From assembly GCF_020621385.1 (NCBI RefSeq), contig NZ_JAESVA010000004.1:372001-436000 (forward strand): a stretch of 64,000 nt of DNA, in the 5' to 3' direction. Positions 25,828 through 34,375 of the stretch are shown in pieces (position 1 is the stretch's first letter; every line of letters starts with the position of its first letter). The notes beneath the pieces were generated by a model that ran no database searches, had not been told where the DNA came from, and saw only the letters and a list, made by a program, of their open reading frames with translations. Both the position numbers and the translations under genes were made by a program. The DNA is from Acidisoma cellulosilyticum. GTDB taxonomy: Bacteria > Pseudomonadota > Alphaproteobacteria > Acetobacterales > Acetobacteraceae.

Positions 25828-26868
25828 ATGAATAATCTGACACAAAACGGCTATGAGCAGGACATGCTCGACCAGCCGGCGGCCCTGGACGCGCATGCTG
25901 CGCAAGCTCTCCCTCCTGCGATCGCTGCCCTTGATATGGCGCGCTTCGATCGGATCATTCTGACGGGAATGGGTTCGTCGCATTATGCGACTATTCCTTT
26001 CGAGCTCATGCTTGCCCGTCTTGGTCTGCCGGTCTGGCGTATCCAAACCGGGCGCCTGCTGGAAATGCCGCAGCTGATCGCACCACGAACATTGCTGTGG
26101 ATGACATCGCAATCGGGGCGCAGCGGTGAGGTTGTGGCACTCGTCGAGCAGCTTTCCGCTCGGGATGCTGTGACGATCGTGGCGACGACCAACGACCCGT
26201 CCAGCCCGCTCGCGGTCGGAGCCGATCTTGTCCTGCCATTGCAAAGCGGCAGTGAAGCAACCGTCAGCAGCAAAAGCTACCTCAATACCTTGGCCAGTTT
26301 CTACCGTGTCGGCGCGGCCATCAGCGGAGAAGACGATGGCAAGACCACAGACGATATCGGGCGGGTCGCCGCCAGCCTCAGCGCGCGGTTGACCGCAACC
26401 ACCGCCTTGGCCGACGGCTTGGCGGCGCGCATTCTGGCAGGACCTCGGCCGCGCCTGGCCTTGGTGGGCGCGGGGGAGGACGCGGCGACGGCGATGACCG
26501 GCGCCTTGATCCTCAAGGAAGCGTCGAAAGTGGCAGCCGAGGGCTATATCGGCGGTGAATTTCGTCATGGCCCCATGGAAATCGTCGGTGCGGGTGCCAC
26601 CGTTCTGTTGTTCGGCAGTGGCAAGCCGGAGGACGTGACCTTGACCCAACTGGCGAGAGATCTGGTGGGGACGGGCAGCCTGGTCTTGTCCTTGGCCCCT
26701 GATGCATATCCCGGCACTGAACACGTGCCACTGCCGAATGCCAATATGTTGGAGCGCCTTGCCCATGCCATGGTGTTTGTCCAGCAACTCAGCCTGGGTC
26801 TCGCAAGAGGATCTGGCCTGGTGCCGGGGAAATTTCTCTATGGACAAAAAATTACCTCGCAGGTTTGA
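25828..26868 (+). CDS. SIS-domain sugar-phosphate isomerase/aminotransferase-like protein
   Basis: The 346-residue double-SIS protein has GMGSSHYA and SQSGRSGEV in domain one, and LILKEASKVAAEGYIGGEFRHG in domain two, which matches the catalytic Glu/His stretch of the GlmS isomerase half. The C-terminal GKFLYGQKIT corresponds to the GlmS tail lysine. The glutaminase domain is absent. ATG 25828 has AGAGAG upstream; an earlier in-frame ATG overlaps the GMC stop and is less likely. The ROK kinase follows 5 bases later. Likely substrate: a phosphorylated keto- or amino-sugar. Confidence 0.87.
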   Translation: MNNLTQNGYEQDMLDQPAALDAHAAQALPPAIAALDMARFDRIILTGMGSSHYATIPFELMLARLGLPVWRIQTGRLLEMPQLIAPRTLLWMTSQSGRSGEVVALVEQLSARDAVTIVATTNDPSSPLAVGADLVLPLQSGSEATVSSKSYLNTLASFYRVGAAISGEDDGKTTDDIGRVAASLSARLTATTALADGLAARILAGPRPRLALVGAGEDAATAMTGALILKEASKVAAEGYIGGEFRHGPMEIVGAGATVLLFGSGKPEDVTLTQLARDLVGTGSLVLSLAPDAYPGTEHVPLPNANMLERLAHAMVFVQQLSLGLARGSGLVPGKFLYGQKITSQV

Positions 26869-26873
26869 CGACG

Positions 26874-27785
26874 ATGCAAGTCGTGGCAGGTGTCGACCTT
26901 GGCGGAACCGGCTGCCGCTTCGTCATTTACGGTGATGGGCAGCTGCTGGCGGCGACCAAGACGCTTACGCGTCAACTGGCCGAAGGGTCGGAGGCGACGC
27001 GCATTGCCAATCTTGCCAGGACAATTCGGGCGATCGTTCCATCGGGGGCCGAGCTTGCGGGCGTCGGACTTGGTGCCAGTGGGCCGGTGGATTGCGTGCA
27101 GGGCGTCATCCACAATCCCGACACGCTCCCTGGCTTCTCCGGCTTCCCTATCGGGGCTGGATTGGCACGAGGCCTCGGCGTTCCCGTCGTGCTGGATAAT
27201 GACGCGGTGGTCGCTGCCATTGGTGAGCAACGCATGGGCGCCGGCAAATCGGCGCGCCGTATGCTGATGATCACGCTCGGTACCGGCATTGGCGTCGCCT
27301 TTGTCGTCGACGGCTCGCCGTTTCGGGGGCCAGGAGGTCTGCACCCGGAAGCCGGCCATATACCCATCCTCGACTCAGCCCAGCCTTGCTATTGCGGGGC
27401 CTTCGGCTGTTGGGAGCAATTAGCGTCGCGGGCGGCGCTGCAAGATAGGTTAAGGCCGCATCTTCCCGGTGTCGCGGATCTTCACCTGATTGCGGAAGCC
27501 ACGTCGCAGAGCGACAAACCGGCGATCGGTCAGATTTTCATGGATTACGGGCGGCTGGTAGGCCGGGGTCTTTCAGTCCATCACGCCCTCTATATGCCGG
27601 AAAGGACGATCATCGGCGGCAGCGTCGCCCCATATTTTGAGCTTTTCCGACCGGGGATCATGGCGCAACTGACGATCGCGAACAAATTGGCTGCGTGCGT
27701 TGAACTATTGCCGGCGACTTTAGGTGATGAGGCAGGGGCGATCGGTGCAGCCTTCATGGTCGAGCGCTATCTCGATCACCCTTAA
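26874..27785 (+). CDS. ROK-family sugar kinase with zinc motif
   Basis: The 303-residue kinase has the phosphate loop VVAGVDLGGTGCRFV, catalytic Asp in VVLDNDAVVAAIGEQ and ITLGTGIGVAF. A complete zinc site follows: EAGHIPI and then CYCGAFGCWEQ. ATG 26874 is chosen; a TTG at 26865 overlaps the SIS stop. It closes the DeoR operon and is followed by a hairpin. Compared with the ROK kinase at 8105 it retains the zinc site, so the two kinases are not recent duplicates. Confidence 0.88.
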   Translation: MQVVAGVDLGGTGCRFVIYGDGQLLAATKTLTRQLAEGSEATRIANLARTIRAIVPSGAELAGVGLGASGPVDCVQGVIHNPDTLPGFSGFPIGAGLARGLGVPVVLDNDAVVAAIGEQRMGAGKSARRMLMITLGTGIGVAFVVDGSPFRGPGGLHPEAGHIPILDSAQPCYCGAFGCWEQLASRAALQDRLRPHLPGVADLHLIAEATSQSDKPAIGQIFMDYGRLVGRGLSVHHALYMPERTIIGGSVAPYFELFRPGIMAQLTIANKLAACVELLPATLGDEAGAIGAAFMVERYLDHP

Positions 27786-27796
27786 TCCGCATGTCT

Positions 27797-27824
27797 CCTC
27801 ATCAGATGGTTCCACCTGATGAGG
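27797..27824. terminator. hairpin after the ROK kinase operon
   Basis: CCTCATCAG (27797-27805) pairs with CTGATGAGG (27816-27824); an inner TGG/CCA extends the stem past one mismatch. It starts 12 bases after the kinase stop and lacks a T-run. Confidence 0.55.
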
Positions 27825-27876
27825 GATCGCTCCAAATTAACCCGTCATGCTTGCGGACTGCCCTGCGCTAACTTTA

Positions 27877-28085
27877 TCAGGCTGCCTGGACGATGAGAAA
27901 TCCCTCGACGTCCTTGACGATCGGCAGACCTTCCCAGCGATTGACGTCATGAAGAATGATCAATCGGCTGAGATCGCAGGCGAGCTCGTTATTGATCTTG
28001 TCGATTGTCTTGAGCTGCTCCCACACGCTGCCGGTCGCATTATTGAGCGGCACATAGACGCCGTTATTGCCATGGCCGGTCAGCC
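27877..28085 (-). pseudogene. 3' fragment of an unrecognised gene
   Basis: About 68 codons on the minus strand read as convincing protein (HGNNGVYVPLNNATGSVWEQ, then LIILHDVNRWEGLPIVKD) and end in a normal stop at 27877. Upstream of about 28085 the frame runs into sequence that encodes a LacI-type protein on the other strand, so the 5' part of the gene is gone. I do not recognise the family. It looks like debris from a rearrangement that joined two broken genes. Confidence 0.4.
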
Positions 28086-28243
28086 CGGCACTGCGCCAGC
28101 GTGTCGAGACAGCCATTGCGATCTTGCGTTACGCGCTGTCGCGCGCCGCCCGTAATCTTAAAAGCGGTTGCAGCCAACTCCTGGCCATTGCCGTACCAGA
28201 GCTTACCAACCCCTTTTTCGCTCGTGTCGTTTCGATCGGCTGA
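28079..28243 (+). pseudogene. remnant of a LacI-family regulator
   Basis: The frame from 28079 reads VSPALRQRVETAIA, then RYALSRAARNLKSG, then LLAIAVPELTNPFFARVV and stops at 28241. This matches the end of a LacI helix-turn-helix/hinge region and the first strand of its ligand domain. The first half of the DNA-binding domain (the start codon and recognition helix) is missing. The stop arises from a one-base shift; the next frame resumes as SAEQ, as expected for the family, and then decays. The hinge residue after KSG is Cys rather than Arg. A dead regulator, possibly once controlling the ABC importer downstream. Confidence 0.65.
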
Positions 28244-28634
28244 ACAACGAGACTGCACTTCCACCACGTCAGGCCGTGTTTCAACCAAACCTCGTCATTG
28301 GCGACAGTTGTTCACCCCTGATACTGTGAGGATCACAGATCCGATCAATGTTGTTCAATGTTTGAAATTGGTTACAAAATCGGTTTCACTGCTTCGCTCA
28401 TGCAAAAAATTTAGACCGATCAACCTGCTTGCGAGCCAGTGCAGCCTATGTCTTTATGCTGGGGCTAAGCTTGTCTTCCAGCAAGAACGGCAATAACGGA
28501 CCGAGGAATGACCGATAGCGCTTAATGGCTAGTCAGTACAAATAGGCTAAGTCTGGTGGCAAAAGTTTTGCTTTTTTGGCAAAGCTCAATAAGACTGAAA
28601 TGACGAGCAATAAAAATAAAAGGAAGCAATAAGA
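28244..28634. other. non-coding region upstream of an ABC importer
   Basis: This 391-base stretch has lower G+C than its flanks and no supported gene. Its first part is probably decayed regulator sequence continuing from the LacI remnant. The last 80 bases should contain the importer promoter and carry a palindrome (28559-28571). Confidence 0.5.
28559..28571. promoter_or_regulatory. palindrome GCAAAAGTTTTGC before the importer operon
   Basis: A perfect 6+1+6 inverted repeat sits 63 bases upstream of the binding-protein start. TGGCAAA occurs twice, at 28557 and 28577. It is a candidate operator for a regulator of this importer; none is intact nearby. Confidence 0.4.
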
Positions 28635-29564
28635 ATGCTTAAAAAGCTCGCTCTCTTCGGCTGCGTTGGTATTGCACTGGCCGTACCATCCGTATCCCAG
28701 GCCAAAACCTATTATTGGATGTCAAGCGGCTCGCCCGCTGATCCGGTCTGGACCTATTTCCTGGCGGGCGCCGAGCAATGGGCTAAGGACACCGGCAATA
28801 CGGTGAAGACATCCTTCTACAGCGGCGATGTTCCCTCCCAGCAGGAGGCGGAACGGGCCGCCATTGCGGCGAAGGCTGACGGAATCGCTACCACGAGCCC
28901 TGATCCGGGCAGTCTGGTCGAGATCGCCAAAGAAGCCAAGGCCGCCAATATTCCAATGATCAACTTCAATATGCGCGATCCGACAGCGCCCTTTCTCGCC
29001 TATGTCGGTGGCGATAATGTGGTGTTTGGTCAAAATTGGGCGCAGTATCTGGTCGACCATCATCTTGTCAAAGCTGGTGACTTCGTCTGGATGCCGGTTG
29101 AAGTGCCGGGTGCGACCTATGGGGTTCAGGAAGCACAAGGTGCCTCCACCGTCTTCAAGCCGCTTGGCATTAAATGGGAAATAACGGACGCGACGTTGGA
29201 TCAGGCCGACGCCATCAGCCGTATGTCGGACTATTTGACGGCCAATCACAGGAAGATCAACGCCATCATGGGACTGGGCGATCTCGTCACCGGCAGCATC
29301 AAACGCGTCTTCGATCAGGTCGGCATCAAGCCGGGTTCCATACCGGTGATCGGCTGGGGTAATACTCTCGACACCACTCAGGAAGTGCTGGACGGCTATG
29401 TCGTCGCGGCGCAATGGCAGGACCCTCAGGCGACGAGCTATGTCGCGCTCTCCCTCGCGGCGATGGCAGCCGGGGGCGTCCGCCCGGGCTTCAACGTCAT
29501 AACCGGTGCCCTCTACGATAAAACGAAAGCCGGGTACTACGCGAAGTTACTCTCTACAAAATGA
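28635..29564 (+). CDS. ribose-type ABC substrate-binding protein
   Basis: The 309-residue product starts MLKKLALFGCVGIALAVPSV and is probably cleaved after SQA. The mature protein shows the sugar-binding fold: WTYFLAGAEQWAKDTG, ERAAIAAKADGIATTSPDPG, VIGWGNTLDTTQEVLDG. AGGAAG lies upstream of the ATG. It leads a three-gene importer (binding protein, permease, single-cassette ATPase). The upstream DeoR-GMC-SIS-ROK operon may use its cargo, but a hairpin and 850 bases separate them. Confidence 0.88.
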   Translation: MLKKLALFGCVGIALAVPSVSQAKTYYWMSSGSPADPVWTYFLAGAEQWAKDTGNTVKTSFYSGDVPSQQEAERAAIAAKADGIATTSPDPGSLVEIAKEAKAANIPMINFNMRDPTAPFLAYVGGDNVVFGQNWAQYLVDHHLVKAGDFVWMPVEVPGATYGVQEAQGASTVFKPLGIKWEITDATLDQADAISRMSDYLTANHRKINAIMGLGDLVTGSIKRVFDQVGIKPGSIPVIGWGNTLDTTQEVLDGYVVAAQWQDPQATSYVALSLAAMAAGGVRPGFNVITGALYDKTKAGYYAKLLSTK

Positions 29565-29667
29565 GATTGGCGCGCCGAAGCGAGATTGGCGCATCGGCGC
29601 GCTCCCTCAGGAACGCCGCGACCTATCGCAGCGCCGTTCTGTTCAAGATAGAGGATGACGGAACTTG

Positions 29668-30651
29668 ATGAAAAATCGCTTCCTTCAGGGTCTTCTGGCC
29701 AAGGCCGAACTGGGTCCGCTGATCCTGCTTATTGTCGAAATCGCAGTATTCGCATCGCTAAATAGCGATTTTATTTCGATTCTCAATATCAGCAATACGC
29801 TCGCCTTCACGGTGGAGCTCGGGCTGATCGCCCTGGCGATGACATTGTTGATGACGTCCGGCGAGTTCGATCTCTCCGTGGGTTCGGTCTTCGGTTTTTC
29901 CCCTGTCCTGATGTGGACGCTGGCCAATAGTGGTGCGACGTCACTGGTTGTGGCGTTCTTTGTCGCAATTCTGATCGCGGCCTTGATTGGCCTCATCAAC
30001 GGCTGGTTCGTAACACGCTTGAAGATTCCATCCTTCCTCGTGACCCTCGGCATGTTGCTGGTCGTGCGCGGCCTGGCGCTGTTCATGACCAATGGCTTTC
30101 CGCAGCGCACATGGAGTGCCAGCGGCGCCTGGCTGCCGCGAATCCTGGCCGGTGAGTTCTATATCGGCGACTTCAGGGTCTATGCGTCCATTTTCTGGTT
30201 TCTGGGTTCGGCGATCGTGCTTGGCTATGTGCTGACACGCACCAAGATCGGAAACTGGATTCAGGCCTCGGGCGGAAACCCGAATGCGGCGCGGGCGCGC
30301 GGCGTGAATGTCAATCGCACCAAAGCCGGCCTGTTTGTTCTTTGCTCTGTCATGTCTGCTCTTGCGGGAACTATCAGCTCGATCCGCACCTCTGCGGCAA
30401 ATCCTGACAGCGGCACCGGATACGAGCTTGAAGTCATCGCCATGGTCGTCATCGGTGGCACCGCGCTGACCGGCGGCCGGGGTACGATCGTCGGAACGGT
30501 CTTAGGTGTGCTTATCCTACGCATCATGCGCAATGGCATTGTCTTCGTCGGGGTGCCTGGACTCGCCTATAACATTTTCATCGGTGCGATCATCCTCGGC
30601 ATGATGGCTCTGCATTCGGGCCTGGAACGCCGCCACAATGCGGGAGCGTGA
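29668..30651 (+). CDS. ribose-type ABC permease
   Basis: The 327-residue RbsC-like membrane protein carries LLMTSGEFDLSVGSVFGF and ELEVIAMVVIGGTALTGGRG. ATG 29668 follows GAGGA; a TTG three bases earlier is also possible. The 103-base gap from the binding-protein gene contains GAGATTGGCGC twice (29563 and 29582, period 19), the first overlapping its last codons. The ATPase starts 3 bases after the stop. Confidence 0.9.
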   Translation: MKNRFLQGLLAKAELGPLILLIVEIAVFASLNSDFISILNISNTLAFTVELGLIALAMTLLMTSGEFDLSVGSVFGFSPVLMWTLANSGATSLVVAFFVAILIAALIGLINGWFVTRLKIPSFLVTLGMLLVVRGLALFMTNGFPQRTWSASGAWLPRILAGEFYIGDFRVYASIFWFLGSAIVLGYVLTRTKIGNWIQASGGNPNAARARGVNVNRTKAGLFVLCSVMSALAGTISSIRTSAANPDSGTGYELEVIAMVVIGGTALTGGRGTIVGTVLGVLILRIMRNGIVFVGVPGLAYNIFIGAIILGMMALHSGLERRHNAGA

Positions 30652-30654
30652 GAT

Positions 30655-31416
30655 ATGAGTGAACCCTTGATCCGTATGGAGCGGGTGAGCAAATCCTATG
30701 GACAGGTCAAGGCCCTGGCCGAGGCCAATCTGACCGTCGGCGAAAGCGAAATTATCGGTCTGCTCGGCGATAACGGCGCGGGAAAATCGACCCTCATCAA
30801 GGTATTGTCCGGCGCGGTTCCCTTGACGAGCGGAGAAATTTTTGTTCGCGGCCGTAAAGTCTCGTTCAAAAGCACCAGTGACGCGATCGCCCATGGGATC
30901 GAGACGATCTATCAGGATTCCGCGCTGGTGACGCAGCTTTCGATTGTGCGCAACCTGTTTCTGGGACGAGAGCCGCTGCGCCGTCCGCGCTTCTTAAATC
31001 AGATGGATCATGCCAAGATGGAAAGGGTGGCGCGCGATCTTTTGAAACGAGTGGGGATCAGCAAGGATATTCCGCCCAACACGCCGATCGGGTCCCTGTC
31101 GGGGGGAGAGCGTCAGTCGGTTGCCATCGCAAGGGCGATGTATTTCGAAAGCGACCTCATCATCCTGGACGAACCCACGAATAATCTTGGCGTCGCGGAA
31201 ACCAAGGGCGTTCTAAGCTTCATTCGCAGCGCCCGCGATTCCGGCCATTCCTGCATCTTCATCGCGCATAATATACATCACGTCTTTCAAGTCGTGGACA
31301 GGATCGTCGTCATGCGGCGTGGCCAGGTTGTGGCCGATGATATCGATCCTCGCCATACCAGCGTGGACGCGGTGGAGCGCGTGATTACCGGCATGTCCGA
31401 GGAGGAGGAGGGTTGA
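30655..31416 (+). CDS. ABC transporter ATP-binding protein, single cassette
   Basis: The 253-residue ATPase has Walker A GDNGAGKST, signature LSGGERQSVAIAR and Walker B LIILDEPTNNLG. It is a half-size relative of RbsA, like those of the xylose/fructose (FrcA) importers, so it must work as a dimer. It is third in the importer operon and convergent with the hypothetical gene that follows. Confidence 0.92.
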   Translation: MSEPLIRMERVSKSYGQVKALAEANLTVGESEIIGLLGDNGAGKSTLIKVLSGAVPLTSGEIFVRGRKVSFKSTSDAIAHGIETIYQDSALVTQLSIVRNLFLGREPLRRPRFLNQMDHAKMERVARDLLKRVGISKDIPPNTPIGSLSGGERQSVAIARAMYFESDLIILDEPTNNLGVAETKGVLSFIRSARDSGHSCIFIAHNIHHVFQVVDRIVVMRRGQVVADDIDPRHTSVDAVERVITGMSEEEEG

Positions 31417-31476
31417 TCCGGCAGGCATCCGTGCACGTCGAAGGCGGATACAGGATCAGTCCTGGACGACGATGCG

Positions 31477-32313
31477 TCAGGGCAGGAAGGGAAGAACCGT
31501 CTCGAAGTCGATGCAAAGCAGATCAATGGCGTTCGGCTGATCGAGATGAGTAGAGAATGTCTTGAACCTCGCCGTGATGACCGCGATAGCGCTATCGATG
31601 GAATGATCGAGTTCGGCAGAAGACCCTTCCGAGAACTGGCCGTCCGCCGCGAGATAGCGGGCGGTTATCGTCGCGGCGGCAAGGGTTACAATCAGCAGAC
31701 AATAAGCTTCGGCATTCGTTTCCAGATATTCGCGTTTTGCCGATGGCTCCAGCGCGGGCGCATCGATTTCACGAATGGGGGAGCGTCGATTGAGATGGAC
31801 CAGAGTGAAGACCCAAAACCGCGTCAGGCTCAGGCGTGTGAACAGGGGCTTCTGCCGGGTCGCACGCTGCGCCTCGCGATGGTCCGACCACAGGAGGGAA
31901 AACGCGAGCGAGATTTCGACGGATGATATGAACGCGTTTTCGACGTCAAGACGAACCAGAACCTGTTCCGACAGCCGATAGATATTCTCGACAAAAATGG
32001 CCCGCGCCTCAGCACGGGATTTTGTTGTCAAGACATCACTAATGCTTTGGGAGAAGCGCTCCGACGTGATCGGAACGCTGTCATGCGAGAGAAAAGACGC
32101 GGCTTTCTCAGTCGCCGTCGCGACCGAGCCGGCAAGCCGGGCCAGCTGCGGGACAGCCGAGGATAGCCTGTTCGGTTCCATGCCAAAGCGGACCCCGCGG
32201 CGCAGCATGTAACGCGCACCGCGCAAGCCGTCTTTGAGAATGATGGACAGCTCCTCCCTGAGCGGTGACATCCTGGGCCCTCGATTAAGCATCTTCTCCC
32301 GATCTGATCCCAT
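31477..32313 (-). CDS. hypothetical protein, 278 residues
   Basis: I do not recognise the family. The product is soluble, mostly helical in appearance and rich in Ser/Ala/Leu, with one hydrophobic stretch (CLLIVTLAAATITARYLA) in the last third, no signal peptide and no known motif. Alternative starts at 32292 and 32271 exist. It lies 114 bases downstream of the HPr-Enzyme I gene on the same strand and may be the last gene of the PTS operon or stand alone. Codon use looks like its neighbours, which favours a real gene. Confidence 0.6.
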   Translation of the reverse strand: MGSDREKMLNRGPRMSPLREELSIILKDGLRGARYMLRRGVRFGMEPNRLSSAVPQLARLAGSVATATEKAASFLSHDSVPITSERFSQSISDVLTTKSRAEARAIFVENIYRLSEQVLVRLDVENAFISSVEISLAFSLLWSDHREAQRATRQKPLFTRLSLTRFWVFTLVHLNRRSPIREIDAPALEPSAKREYLETNAEAYCLLIVTLAAATITARYLAADGQFSEGSSAELDHSIDSAIAVITARFKTFSTHLDQPNAIDLLCIDFETVLPFLP

Positions 32314-32427
32314 GGAGCCCCGGAGCGCCTCTTTTCCCGTCTATTGGACAATCTAGGGCGCCCGAAGCCACTGGGCTAGCACCTTACAAACTCTTAACCC
32401 AGCCGCCCGATTGGCTCAGCCTTGGTG

Positions 32428-34365
32428 CTAGAGGCCGATCTCCGTGATGTGCTTCTTGGCCCTGAGGATCGCGGCGGGGCTCATGCTCAACTCGTCCAGG
32501 CCCAGATCGATAAAGGTCTTGGTAAGGTCGAGATTGGCGGCAGCCTCCCCGCATATGGCAACCGGTATGCCGGCCGTCTTGGCGGCCGCGCAGATATGGG
32601 CAATGGCGCGCAAAACGGCGGGATGGTCGGCACGGTTCAACGATGCCACTTTAGGGTTCGTCCTATCGGCCGCCATAATATATTGCGTGAGGTCATTCGT
32701 GCCGATGGAAAAGAAGGCGGCTTCTTGCGCCAGCTCATCGGCCATCCAGGCAGCCGCCGGTGTCTCGATCATGATGCCGAGATCGAATTTGCCGTGGGGC
32801 TTGCCCTCGGCGGCCAGTTCGGCCGCGCAATCTCTGACAATCGCCTGAACAGCGCGCAATTCGCCGATATCGGCGATCATCGGGATCATGACTTTGAGGG
32901 AGCCTTGCGTCGCGGCCCTCAGCAAGGCGCGGATCTGAGGTTTGAAGACGTCCGGCCGGTCCAGGCACATGCGGACACCACGCCAGCCGAGAAACGGATT
33001 CTCCTCCTTTGGAAACTCAATCCCGGCGACCGGCTTGTCGCCGCCGATGTCGAGCGTGCGGACAACGACGTGATGCGGCGCGAAGGCTTGCAGCACCCGA
33101 CGGTAAACCGCTTCCTGATCGTCCTCGCTCGGCAAATGCCGCGCCTCCATGAACAGGAATTCCGTGCGGAATAGCCCGACGCCCTGTGCCCCTGCCTGTA
33201 ACGCCGGGCCGATATCGCGTTCGCCGCCGATATTGGCGGCAACCAGAACAGGGCGACCATCCTTTGTCTTGGGTGCGACCAGACGGTAGGCAGCGAGCGC
33301 TGCCTTTTCCGCAAGATCGCGGCTCAGATGGGCCAGCAAGGGTGCCGCGACCGCGTCGGTGGGGTCGAGCACAACTGTCCCGGTCTTGCCGTCCAGCCCG
33401 ACCCGGCGGGCTGCCTTGAGTGCCTCGACAGAGGCATTGCAACCGATGACAGCGGGGATGCCATGGCTGCGCGCAATGATGGCGGCATGGGACAGCGGCG
33501 TGCCCGCCCGAAAGACCAGGCCCGCGATATGCGAGAGATCGATCGTGCTCAACTCCCAGGCGCCAAGTTCATCGGCAAGGATAACGGAGCCTGGAGGAAT
33601 ATCGGCCAGTAATGGCTCTGTCTGACCTTGCAGCGCGAGCGCTACATTGCGCGCGACACTGCGAATGTCTTCGGCGCGAGCGCGAAGATAGGGGTCGGCA
33701 GCGACCTCGAAACGCTCTGCGATATCGCGTCCTGCGCGCATCGTTGCATTGACGGCGTCCATCCCGCCCTGAAGATGCTGTGCGATCTCTTCGTGGAACG
33801 CAGGGTCCGCTGCCACGTCGATCAGTGCCTGAACGATCGCCTCGGCCTCGCTGTCGGACCGCTGCCTTTTGGCCGATAAGCGATCGACCGTCACCTGCAC
33901 GGCGGCTTCATAGCGCTGAAGTTCCGCCGCATAGTCGATGCCGCCGGATACCAGCGCCGGCGCTGAGATATCGGCAGGGAAGAAGTGAAAGGCAGCGCCA
34001 AGCGCGATGCCGTCACTTGCCGGCGTCCCGCTATATTCCCCCAGGGCGGTAAGGGCAGGCGAGGACGGGTCGGCGGCCGGCGGAAGCGCCGATGGTGCTG
34101 CCGCCGGCGAAGTGTCAGAAACGAAGGCCGACAGGCATTGCAACGCTTCCGTTGCGTCGTCTCCGTCGGCATGAAGCGTAATCTCATCCCGTTCCTTGAC
34201 GCCGAGCAGCATCAGACGCACGGAGCTTTTGGCGTCAGCGCGTTTCCCCTGCCGCTCGATCTGGATCGAAGCTTCGAAACCGCGCGCCAGCCGGACGAAT
34301 TGGCTGGCCGGACGGGCATGCAGCCCTTCCGGCACATTCACCACAACCCTCTGCTCCAGATACAT
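32428..34365 (-). CDS. HPr - Enzyme I fusion of the phosphotransferase system
   Basis: The 645-residue cytoplasmic protein joins two PTS steps. Residues 1-88 are HPr, with phospho-His16 in GLHARPAS. An Ala/Pro linker follows (about 85-110), then Enzyme I with phospho-His293 in GTPLSHAAIIAR and the PEP-binding C-terminal domain (FLGWRGVRMC, IGTNDLTQY, AICGEAAA). It takes phosphate from PEP and passes it to the EIIA encoded 10 bases upstream. ATG 34365 is chosen because HPr begins there; the open frame runs into the EIIA gene. Having its own HPr-EI makes this sorbitol-type PTS self-sufficient, unlike the enteric srl system, which uses general EI and HPr. Confidence 0.92.
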   Translation of the reverse strand: MYLEQRVVVNVPEGLHARPASQFVRLARGFEASIQIERQGKRADAKSSVRLMLLGVKERDEITLHADGDDATEALQCLSAFVSDTSPAAAPSALPPAADPSSPALTALGEYSGTPASDGIALGAAFHFFPADISAPALVSGGIDYAAELQRYEAAVQVTVDRLSAKRQRSDSEAEAIVQALIDVAADPAFHEEIAQHLQGGMDAVNATMRAGRDIAERFEVAADPYLRARAEDIRSVARNVALALQGQTEPLLADIPPGSVILADELGAWELSTIDLSHIAGLVFRAGTPLSHAAIIARSHGIPAVIGCNASVEALKAARRVGLDGKTGTVVLDPTDAVAAPLLAHLSRDLAEKAALAAYRLVAPKTKDGRPVLVAANIGGERDIGPALQAGAQGVGLFRTEFLFMEARHLPSEDDQEAVYRRVLQAFAPHHVVVRTLDIGGDKPVAGIEFPKEENPFLGWRGVRMCLDRPDVFKPQIRALLRAATQGSLKVMIPMIADIGELRAVQAIVRDCAAELAAEGKPHGKFDLGIMIETPAAAWMADELAQEAAFFSIGTNDLTQYIMAADRTNPKVASLNRADHPAVLRAIAHICAAAKTAGIPVAICGEAAANLDLTKTFIDLGLDELSMSPAAILRAKKHITEIGL

Positions 34366-34375
34366 GCTGCCGTCC

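Noticed and set aside
28101-28496. 131-codon plus-strand frame after the third ROK kinase operon
   Set aside because: Only the SAEQ stretch makes sense, as the frameshifted continuation of the LacI remnant; the rest is unlike protein.
29563-29592. GAGATTGGCGC repeated with a 19-base period after the second importer binding-protein gene
   Set aside because: Only two copies, no dyad symmetry and no link to a regulator; recorded in the permease entry only.
32376-32431. CTAGCACC/GGTGCTAG inverted repeat after the HPr-EI gene as a terminator
   Set aside because: The loop is 40 bases and the stem only 8; too weak to call without folding calculations.
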